A stretch of DNA of 64,000 bases from Sphagnum compactum (Eukaryota; Bryophyta; Sphagnopsida; Sphagnales): NCBI GenBank assembly GCA_965153455.1, contig OZ234497.1, positions 8,866,001 through 8,930,000 of the forward strand. The letters run 5' to 3'. Both the position numbers and the translations under genes were made by a program. Positions 34,990-45,574 of this stretch are shown here, piece after piece; positions within the stretch are counted from its first letter, which is position 1, and each line of letters begins with the position of its first letter. The notes under the pieces were generated by a model. That model saw nothing but the letters and a program-made list of their open reading frames with translations. It was not told the DNA's origin and searched no databases.

Positions 34990-35692
34990 AAAGAGAGAGG
35001 GAGATAGTTAGAGAGGGAGAACCCAAGAAACACAAGGTCGGCCGAACATGGAACCCGCTCGGAACCAGACAGTCCTGAGCGCCCTGATCTTCTCGAGCTG
35101 CAACACACACCGCCCTAACAATCCACCCAACACATACACACACAAGGCCTAATCCTTCAACAGGAGCAATCTGCTCAAGACAAATTCAACAACAATGGCC
35201 ACAGAGTACAAATTCCCCGAGCCTTTGATCATATTAACAATTCAAGTGTTACATCGTTGCTGCTCTACCGCGCGCATGGTCTTAGATCCTCAGACTAACA
35301 AAACAAACGCCCTCTCATGCCCTACGCGACAATTGCTTCCCCAAAAAATCCAACAGCAGTTTTTGCAAGAAAAACACTACGCAACGGAAGAAAGTTCAGT
35401 GATCCCCGCCAAGCTGCTGCTGCCACCCAAGAGAAGAATGCCTCCAACCTTCACACCGAATCCCCACTTGTCTCCACACCATTCCCGCCGTTCCAATTGC
35501 CTGGCTTCCAGCTCAAGCTTCTCATGCACCGTTACCAGATTCCTAGTCCCCAAAATCATAACGTCGCCGCCAACCTTAACTCCATCCTTCGGCGGGTTTT
35601 AATTCCTTAAACCCTTAAAGCAACAAAAAGATCAGACCTCAAACCTCAGTGACCGCAATCAGGTTGGTGTTCGGCCATCCCATAATCGGTCA
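34990..35692 (-). repeat. 5' LTR of the Ty3/gypsy element
   Basis: The right copy of the long terminal repeat, bounded inside by the primer site. Compared with the 3' LTR I count three substitutions (near the AGAGCCC/AGAACCC, GCAGCGG/GCAACGG and CTGACAC/CTGCCAC positions) and one A-run difference. It should carry the promoter; no TATA box was assigned. Confidence 0.9.
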
Positions 35693-38259
35693 CACCTTGT
35701 CATTTTTTCTTTTCCCTTTCACAACCAATTGATGTTTAGAATGGTTCTTGCCAACAAACGTAATGATGGATTATTAGAATGCGTAGTAGATGTGTGCAAG
35801 AGGATTTTGAAATTACAATAGCAACAAGTGAGAAGTAGACCGATGGAATTTGATTTTTTCACATGATCAAAAAAAGCCGCAAGCTCCAATAGAAGTGGAT
35901 ATAGATTCATGGGCTTATTCATTGAAGTTGGTGGACACCAAAATATATATGTTCTTGCATATCTAATGTGTGTATGGTGTACCACATCATCTATATTTTT
36001 AACAACAAACTCTAGTATGCCCTTTCAATAATATGTGTATCTATTCAATATGCAATCCTAAAATAAGACATGGTTTGTGCAAAAAGCAAAAGAGCAAATG
36101 AATATATTCAAGCAAGTACAAGGGGGACTCCATATGCTAATAATAATCATAACATGACATTAATTCAAATGTTTTTTTTTGTTTTTTCCATCAAGCTTGT
36201 AGCTTACTTCCAAGTCCCTACCAGCAACATTTTTTTTTGGTGCAAAATCTTGCTGAAATGTGAATTTGGTTTTGGGGCTTCTACTCCTACAAAGGGTTTT
36301 TTTTTTTTTGGCCAAAAAAGCAGGGTTTTGGATTGGGTTTGCCAGATTTAAAAGGCCTGATCTTGAATGTTGTCAAATAGCATATTTCAAATATTTGAAT
36401 GTAAACATATATATTACATATGTATTATAGCATATGTCAAATAGCAGCAAGAGTATGAAATATTTTTACTGTTTTACATGTCCAATTGTGATTTAATGCC
36501 CAATCTTTCTTGGGATGCTAGCCAATAACACAACATCACAAAATTGAAAAACAATCACTGCTTACCAACCTTTTTTCACTGGTGAAATTTTGGCAAAAAG
36601 AGAAATTAAAAAATTAAAAATTTATGAAAGTGAAGTGATTTTTGGGTTGCTTAATTGCAAGAATTCCGTTGTTAAAAATAAGAAAATTTGCCAAATTTCT
36701 ATGTATGGTTCAAAGTAGGTAGTTGAAACTATAGAAGGATGTTTTAATTTTTAACTTTCATAGGTTTTTATAGCCAAATTTGGCTAAACCTTTCTCTGGA
36801 TGGTCACTACTTCGGCTACCTCACAAAAAATTGACCCGAAAACACAAATCTCCCATAAATAATACATTTTTCAAACTCAACTCTTCTTTTGGCCCAATGA
36901 TGAATGGAAGAGTGCAACATAGTTGTTATTGCAGGCAATACAAAATCCTGCCTGCTTCTTTTTTTCACTGAGTACCCTTTTGCCCATCCAAGATGTGTCT
37001 GGTGCTGCCTAGGACACATACTGGCTCTCCTGTTATGCAGGTTTTGGACACCGAGGACTCTGGGTGTCCATTGAAAGCCGAAAATGTGCATAACATGGGT
37101 CCAAAGTGTGTTTCGGCATCATCCATCTAAGAAAGATGGATCGCAAAAAGAAGCAATCGATCTATGAAGGAAGGTAGTTTGTTTGTTTTGTTTTTACTTA
37201 TGAGATCCACCGAACCAGGATGGATGCTTCAGATTGTGTTCTTGGTCTCTTTGGAAAGCTCTCAAGGAAAGGAGGAGGGGTGCATGGGCTTGGTTTCATG
37301 GCATTTGGACTGGTGATGTAGAAGTTCTTGTATATTAAATTATTTCTTTACAAAAATTTAATTAAATCGTACCTGAAAATTTCGGAAGAATTGGAATGTG
37401 CCTTTGATGTTCTTGGAAAAAGATACGCTCTTTCCACCTACCCCCCAAAAAAGATGTGTGCTAACAATCATCAATACCAGTGAGACTACTTGATCATGGT
37501 AACCATGGTGAAGGAACAGAAAGATAAAACAAACTTGGGTATTCTGCAATCATGCAGGCTACATGCGCATCTATCGTACAGTACTTATGGTTCAAGTATA
37601 TGGCAATTTGTAAGAATTTCCTTCCCTAATTTCATTAGGTGTTCTTCTTTTCAGTTTAGCTCATCATGGCAATGGGTTTTCTGGGTCCTATGAGAAGGAG
37701 GGTAGGCAGTTGACAGTTAACAAAAAGAAAACCCCTCCTCTCTTTACTTACCCTGCCATCCCAAAGATATGTTTCCCCCTTTTCCCTTCCTGCATTTTGG
37801 AAATTAGCTCACCCTTTTTTTCAATTTCTTTCCTCCTTTCTTTTCTTTACCATAGCAATTTTGTTGGTTTCCATTACATGCATCCTTGTTGTTTTTAAAT
37901 TTCCCAATTTTGAACTTGCTGTTGTTGAGGATGTTGGGGACACTCACCAGCTTGATTTTGTGAGCTTGGAATTGATGAGAGGGTGAAACCCCACCCCGAG
38001 CTCATGGATCCTCCCTCCTCTTCATGCTGCCGAGAATTCCAATTGAAGTTAATTGGAAGTTCTATGTGTGGTTGCACATGTATGCTAGTGGTGGCATTTT
38101 GATAATTCAGTCAAACCACACCATGAGATAATAAGAAGTACATAATTGTGGTAGATCAGACTTTGGGCAAAACCTGGAACCTATCTAAAGAGATGGGACA
38201 CAGAACTGCTTGAGATTAGTGAGAAATAGTAAAATAGATCACCGTGCAGCACAACACAG
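35693..38259. other. Gene-free flank before the CEP131-like gene
   Basis: No gene was recognised. The first 100 bases resemble the left flank of the retrotransposon. Copy 3 of repeat R2 is at 36.73-36.86 kb. The right end should contain the CEP131 promoter, but no element was confidently placed. Confidence 0.5.
36725..36860 (+). repeat. Dispersed repeat R2, copy 3
   Basis: It contains GCCAAATTTGGCTAAAC, then CTGGATGGTCACTACTTCGG, CTACCTCACAAAA and an AAAACACAAATC block, the same order as copies near 0.78-0.94 and 3.45-3.58 kb. Confidence 0.55.
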
Positions 38260-41200
38260 ATGTGGAGGCCTTTGAAGCGTCCACAAGGGCAGGCAGATCT
38301 GCGAGAGAATCAGTGGGAGCAGAAATCATGTGCACATTTGTGTAAGTTCACAAAATTCTGTACCTTTCTTTTTTTTGGTCAGTTACAGTAGTTTCAACAG
38401 TGGATACTTGTACACCATGACAATTTTTGTTACACACCCATTACATTAATTTCTACTTGGACAACAGATTGAATTTCCAAAGCACAATTTCTGGGGGCTA
38501 TTATGAGGTGGAAATGTTTGTTTGCACAAGAAAATGGTGGTCTTTTTATCTTGCTTTTTTCCTCAATTACTGTCAAACTGCAATCTTTTGTGTGCAACAG
38601 TGCCAGCAAGAGGTCAAAGGAAGAGCATTTTAAAGACTAACCATGCACGAGCAGCAACAATCCCCACAGTGGTGATAGGATTTTCCAACATTGAACAACC
38701 TGAGAACCAAAGAGTTATCATACCAAGTTCTGGCGCTGGTCGACAACAGTTAGGACTACAACCTAACAATGCATCTATACACTTCAACAAGGGTGTGAAA
38801 TCTATGAGAAAACAAGAAGTATAGTCCCCACCCCCAAAATCCCTAAGTACAATACTACAACCAAATGTGACCAAATGTACTCCTGTTTGCTTTTGGGTAC
38901 TCACCAAGAGTTTTACTTTGTTTGAAGGTCATGTTGCAAAACATTTGTTTCTCCTGCAGGGAAACCAACGACACAAGAATGGAGGTCAACATAGACAACT
39001 TAACCTCCAGACAAGGCCAAGCTTAGCCCTGATGTGCAGTGATAAGAATTACAACAATCGTACCAACCAAAATTGTGTAACAGATTCAAATTATCATAAA
39101 CTTGGAAGGCACAGTTCCTGTGAAGATCATCATCTCATGTCTGTTGAAACACCCATGTTCAGCAACCTGCCTTCTTTCAGAACACTTGCATTTCCTGATA
39201 CAGTAGACCTCAAAGGGTTGTATCTCCATGATCCAAATCAGTTGACAAAATCTTTACCTGGTGACAGTGTTGGAATAGAAGATTTGGATGTCAACTCCAT
39301 CAGCAAGGAAGACGAAGAAGAGCTTACTGTGTGCTCTTTGGAAGGAGGGCAGATCAGGATGCGAGCAAACATGGCATTTGAGTCTTGCCCTGCTACACCT
39401 TCAGATAAGCTCATAGAAAATTCCTTTCAGCCAGAATATGTGCCTCAACTCTTACGATCTAGCGTTTTGGCTGACAAATGTTTGCACACTAGTTGGAGGA
39501 GTATGGACAATGTGCTTGATGATGCTGAAGGCCAAACTATTGAAGGAGCTGGTAACTGTCAAAACGAAAAGTCGTCCCTGCAGACCCAGAGCAGCACTGT
39601 TGCAGTGAAGAGGATGAAAGAGAAAGCTCTTCAGAAAGAGTTGGATTTGATGAGCAAGAAAAACAAAAGAAAGAATCAAATATGGAAAACTTTTGACTCA
39701 AGTACTAACCTCTTGAACAATTCATTTCCAATCATTGCTGATGAGATGCCCACAAGTTGGGCATCAACCCTTTCAGTTGAGGAGGATGTCCAAGCTACGC
39801 AGAGGTGGTCACCTCAGTACTCCCAATTCTTCCCAAAATCCACAGTCACAGCCCACATTGAAGGTCATTGGGATTACACATCTGATCCATTGTTGATAAG
39901 TGATAGCAGTACAACTTGCTCGGAAATTCCTGAGCCTGTTCTAAAAGCCTGCAAATCAGTGGAAGTAATTTCAAATGGAAGGCATCCAAAAAGCAGAGCA
40001 GGCAAAACTAGGAAGGCTAGGTTCAACAATATACTTCCTGAAATGAAATCATTTCATGGTTGTAAGAGGACCAGCATTAACACACAGGGGTGTCAGATCA
40101 GTGACAAAGCTATCAAATCATCAAGCTCATCTTTGAACAATGCAGATGAAAACATGGTGAAGAATGATTTGCAAGGAGCAATAGCAGTTTCCCAACAACT
40201 TGTAGAAGTGCAAGTGAAATCCAGTCCTCCAGAAGCAAATGATACAGAGCATGAGCACCTCATCCTCGAACCAACTCATATTGAATTTGGTGGATCTAAC
40301 TCTGTGAAACAACAACATTGTACTGCAGTTTTGGAATGCAGATCTGCTAAGGCCTCTGAAGAAAGAGACTTGAACAATCCTAAGTGCAACCATGAGACAG
40401 ATATAAAACTAGATGGGAAAACTTTAACAGGCAAGAGCGAGAGCATTTTGTGTGAACCCTCAACTACAAGCAGTGAGATTCCCCCCTCACATATTAGCAC
40501 ATTACAAAGTATGACTAACCCATTGCACTTGGCACCCAAAAGACAAAATTTACCATCTCAATCAGATAATTCAGTCTCAAACAATGCAGATGACAGCAGG
40601 AACACAGAGCTTGCAAAACATTTCAACACTTTTGAATCCCAAAATCTGCCACCAATCACATGCCAATGTAGTGATGCTGCTGAGGAACATGCAGAGGAAA
40701 AAGGTTCTGAAAGCAAGAAAAGGGTCAGGCCAATAATAGACAAGGATCAAGTCCAAGCATCACTATCCACTGCAAAGCTTTCTAGCATCCTCTCATATTT
40801 GGGACAAGTGGAGTCATCAAATTTGCAGGGAAACTGTGAACTTGTTCATCAGAAGATGCAAATGCCTGCAGCAAGGGGACTCTCATGTCGTAGCCCCAGA
40901 GAAGATTGCTCACCTGTAAAAATCAGGGAATCACCTGCAGATGACAGTGTCTCCATTGCTGGCTCCAGTCAGACTGTCACTTCCAATTTGCTCTCAGTTG
41001 AAGGGGATCCCAAAGGAGGGCGAGGCTCACTCGCTACATCTGTATTTGATGGTGTCAGAAAAAAGGTGCAAGAGCTCAAGAATGAAATCACCACCCATGA
41101 GGATAGGATTGCAGAATTGGAAAAACAAAAGGACAGACTCATTCTTCAAAGAGAAAAAGACATGTGCTTGTATGTAAACTTCTTCACTACTGCTCTGTGA

Positions 41201-43125
41201 CAATATCAATCTCTCAAACTTTTCTCCAGTTCATACCCACCACTCCCAACAGATTCATGTGCAACACATGATTCCTGCTTGCAGCCTCTCCATTGCCCAA
41301 TTATGTTGAATTGCAAGTCTACTGTACAAAAAAACCAATATGTCCAGGGATGATCATGTATTCTTGATCATCTTGCAAAGAACATTGACACTGTTCGGAG
41401 ATCTAAGGTTGCATACACCTAATTTCTGTAGGGAGCGTGGGAAGTATGCCAAGGAGCTTGAGGTTCAGGCTATTGAATACAAAACCATCATTCAGCATCA
41501 CCTGTCTGTAAACAACAAACTGCTCAAGGAGAAGCAGGCATTAGCGGAGAAATCTTGCAACCTAGCTGCAAATCTTGCTACAGCTGAATCCAAGGTCAAG
41601 ATTAATAATTCCATCTCTCGCAACTCCACCAGTCCATCATGCAAGCTAATGGATATGCAAAACACAAAACACAAAATTTCCCTCATAAGAAAATTTCTTC
41701 ATCACCACAGAATGTTAACCAAGAACAGGTCCATGAAGCATGTGCTTTTCTCTAGCAATGTTCTCACACACTGCACTGTTGCAAGTGCAGTTTGAGGAGA
41801 AGATGAAACAAATGAGTGAGCAATGGACACGAGAAATGACAAAGGTAGGTAGAGACTAGAGACAACAATCGAGATCTCCTGTTTCCTTCTTGTGCTGAAT
41901 CAATGATGTACACAATTGCATCGAGAAACCAACTGTTGCTCCTTTGTATCCATCAAGATTCAGATAGTCTATGATGGTGCCGCAGATCAATCTGATATTA
42001 TATCTCTTTGCGAAATCCTAGTCTTGAAAGACTTCAGTTATTGGACAGGCAAAAGAGATCTGGATTGCAGGAGAGAAAGCGCGACAGAAGGCGTGGGCGG
42101 AATGGAAAACCAAGCAAATCAGAGAGGTACATCGATCCATCGGGGGCTTCTTGAGCAGGAGGAGCAATGGATAATCTTGATCAGGATTCTTTGTACATAC
42201 TAAGAAGAAAGTTCAGGCAAGAAAGAAATTCACGCTTACAGTCAGAGTTAGGATGATTCTTTGTACTCACCCGGCTGGATTTTATGCTTGCTTGCTTGCC
42301 TGCCTTGCAACAAGAGCTTGCTTCAGAAGCAAAAGATACTCATCCAAAGACTCGAGATCAAGCATGCTGAAGAGTTGCAAAAGCAGCTAGAAGCACAAGC
42401 GCACGACCACCGTCGCCACCTTGAACTCCGTGAACGCCTTCAACAGGTACCGACTGTCTTCTTTCTACAGGTCTCATCATCATCATTATTATCATCATGC
42501 TTCTTACACGATCCACACAAGTTTGCCATGCATTACGTACCGCCGGGAAGTCTCGAGACTACTGTCATTTATTCTTGGACATCGTCTTGAAAACTCTCTG
42601 AAAACTGATCATGCAAAGTCTGGATAAGGAGCGGGATGAGATGTTGGAGAAAGAGCGCATCGCTCAACACGCTCGAATAAGCGAGATCACTGAAAGGTGA
42701 CTGCAAACACATCGATCCTTATGAATCCTCTAGAGTAAAGAGATTGCACTGCTCAACACATCGATCCTTATGAACCAAGCTCCAGGAAGTAAGCTTGCAA
42801 TTATCAGGATCTGAATGCAGAAATAGACGTTCCATCGAGCATGTTGGTCATCTGATGCATGCGGTGTCCATTTTTTTTCCCAGAAAGAAATCTTGAATCT
42901 CTTCAGCAAATGCAAGACAAGAACAAGATGCTGAACAAGATGCTGGAATGTGCCCAGGTATGAGCAGCAGGCAATCGAACTACGAATGCGTGCAGCAAGT
43001 GACACAGCTGCACAACTTGATCGCTGTGAAGCAGGCCGCCGTGAAGACAAGCAATTTTCCCAGGAGCTTCTTGCTCGACTCCAACGAGAGTCTGTTGAAA
43101 GGTTCACAAGATCCTCCTCCTCATG

Positions 43126-43173
<48 letters not shown>

Positions 43174-45574
43174 AGCAGCAGAATCATCAAAAGACTTAGG
43201 ACATCTTTACATTAGGTTGCTGTCATCACAGCAGCTTTCCATTATGTTTTCTCAACTAGCTGTGCTCACAGTCATCTCATAGCTCTACCGATCAAGCATT
43301 CACCAATTGCAGAAGATGTGAGTCGACTGTGACTCGTCATACAGTGACATCTATCCCTTTTTCATTTACAACATGTGTTCCCAGAGTTCTTAACATGAGT
43401 AATTACATATTTCCAACGCACTTGCAGCTCCCCAATGGAGAGTGATTGTCCCTGAGACAAGAAACCAGGCTCTATGTCAGTGGTTTTTGGTTAGGCTGCT
43501 GTGATTGTGTGCACATTGTGTGTAACTGTGATCACTGCAGCCTAATGGAAAGAAACCCTTACACCAATGCATGCCCCCCCCCCCCATTCATTCACGAGCT
43601 TGAATCAGAATGTTTGTCAACTAGTATTGTTTTCCAAAGGGTGAGAGGATTTCTGAGCATTATACAGTGAGAGGTTTTTTCTTTGTGAACAGAGAGGAGT
43701 GTTTAAGGAAGCAATTGGAGAAAGCACTGGAGGAAGCAGTGTCAAAAAAGGATCACAACATTCATGAGCTGAAGGCACAAATGGCAGTGATTGAGCATGA
43801 GTGGGAAAACTGTTTTGCCAAACGTGTTGCTCAAGAAGTAGAACAGAAGGAGAATGAGCTCCGCACCAGGTCAAGAGCAAACAAATCTGAAGTTCTTCAA
43901 TCAGATCCAGCCTCCCCTGGCTTCTCCTTTCTTCACATACTTGTTTGCAACGAAGTCTTGAAGATCATCAGAAAATATGCTCTACATGATCACAATGTTC
44001 TTGATCATTTTGTGTGTCACAACCAGCAGCTCTGTGACTAGTATGATGTCCAAGGTTGAAATACTACATGATTTTTTGTTTGCAAATGCTGCAAATCTTG
44101 CAGGATTGTGAAAGAGCGAGACGAACAAATTGAGCTTGTGCTTGAGAAACTAGAAAATGAAAAAGATGAAGCAATTGAGCAAAACAAGAAGGAAAAAGCA
44201 GGAAGGATGGCTCAATTGTTGGAAGAGAAACATCAGCTGGAAAAGAAACTGTGGGAATACAACACAAACTTCACCAACCTGAAAAACACAACGCTCCTGG
44301 TATGTTCAATCCTCAGATTGCATGTGCAAACCAAATTGGAAGCAGAGGAATAAATAAGTAAATAAATCCATAACACTAGTATTGTGTGCAATTGCATACT
44401 TGATACCATTAGATGAGTTACCATACATGTCAGATCTGCAGACTGCATGGATTCTAGGATTTTGTGAGTGGACCCATCTGGAGAGATTGGAGCAAGCACA
44501 AGTTTTGATCCTACTATAGGAGGGCAGAGTCTACAGCTCAGTGTTTTGAAAATGGGTAGCATCTTGAAGAGCTTTTGATCAGCAGAGAATGTCAAATTCT
44601 TCTTCTTGATTTGCACAAGCAGGGAAAGGAGAGAGCAGAACGGGAACTTGAGGAAGCTGAATTGGAAATCAGCTCACTGAAAGAGGAAAACAAGAACCAA
44701 TCACAATTGATTGAACAGCTTCATGACCAGGTAGGTATTCCATTACCTCCTAGAGGAATGTGGGTTCTGAATTGTGTCCGATACATCTTGTCATTATGGA
44801 ATATCATGAGCATTCATGCAACATAAATTTTACTCCTTTCAGCTTCTTGTTGATCAAGCTGAGACATCTATTGTATGCTGATTATCCACATGTCCAAATT
44901 CGCAGATAGTGCAACTGAAGAACAACATGAAATCGCAAGAGGAGAATGTTGCAGTATGTCTGAAGGGCCAGCAAGAAAAGCTTGAAAAGACTCTTGTCGA
45001 GCTGCAAGAGTGCAAGACTACAGCTCAAGAAATGCGCACCCGCAAGGTTTTTTTGTGGTTTTGTCATCTCTTCTTCAAAATTGTTTTCTTCTCTAACCTG
45101 TCCATACCATGTCTGAATGACTTGAGGAGGGACTTCATTGTTGAGGCTTTTGCCACAAAGCATCAAAGCCAGTACCAAAAGCCTATACTAGTATATCAAC
45201 ACTGGTAAGCCAATATTCCAGTCAAACACTCATTTGGACTCTGCACCCCATGCACATTCAAGAGATTTGGGTACCTCTTTTCCAACAGTTCGTGATAAGA
45301 AATTATCATATCTTCAAGGAAAAAACACATTACCTACAAATTAGCAAGATTGTCACTCTGCTGGTGGATTGCTAGTGTTAATTCTTCATCTTCTTCTTCT
45401 TCTGACCTTATGCAGATGGAAGAGTTGGAGGAGGTAGAGGCGCGAGTAAGGCAAGCAATCACAACAAAAGACAATGTCATTTTTGGGTTACAAGAGCAAC
45501 TCCTTGCTGCACACAAGGAGATTGAACAAACCGAGTTTCTTCTTCATCAAGAGCAAGATGCCATCTTGGCCTAG
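38260..45574 (+). CDS. CEP131/AZI1-like centriolar and ciliary coiled-coil protein, about 14 exons
   Basis: CEP131 proteins act at centriolar satellites and basal bodies in cilium and flagellum formation. Exons: 38260-38341, 38601-38818, 38960-41169, 41432-41594, 41791-41844, 42049-42126, about 42315-42446, 42619-42696, 42958-43101, 43693-43869, 44104-44299, 44623-44730, 44906-45046, 45416-45574; about 1,310 residues. A Ser/Asn-rich, probably disordered first two-thirds is mostly one 2.2-kb exon. It contains AKLSSILSYLGQVES near residues 700-715, matching a conserved CEP131 motif. From about 790 it is coiled coil. EKARQKAWAEWKTKQIRE, LRTRIVKERDEQIELVLEKL and EELEEVEARVRQAITTKD align in order with the CEP131 C-terminal half. 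Most junctions keep phase. Exceptions: the junction into 42619 and a conserved block after 42126. The start codon is my choice by phase. The gene suggests flagellate sperm. Confidence 0.88.
43129..43169. repeat. (CT)n microsatellite in a CEP131 intron
   Basis: CT run of about 40 bases starting shortly after the exon ending at 43101. Confidence 0.95.

Larger units (their letters stand above)
28068..35692 (-). mobile_element. Ty3/gypsy LTR retrotransposon, nearly intact and young
   Basis: Transcribed right to left. Two LTRs of about 704 bases differ by about three substitutions and one A-run indel, so the insertion is recent. Next to the right (5') LTR is a 12-base primer site complementary to initiator tRNA-Met. 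The order capsid, three zinc knuckles, protease (DTGAS), reverse transcriptase, RNase H, integrase is that of Ty3/gypsy. Gag-pro and pol are open throughout but separated by two in-frame UAG codons. A GPY/F-like ASWEGPY block follows the integrase, and no chromodomain was seen after it. CACC at 28064-28067 and again at 35693-35696 may be the target duplication, though the fifth base differs (A and T). The lineage was not assigned. Confidence 0.95.
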
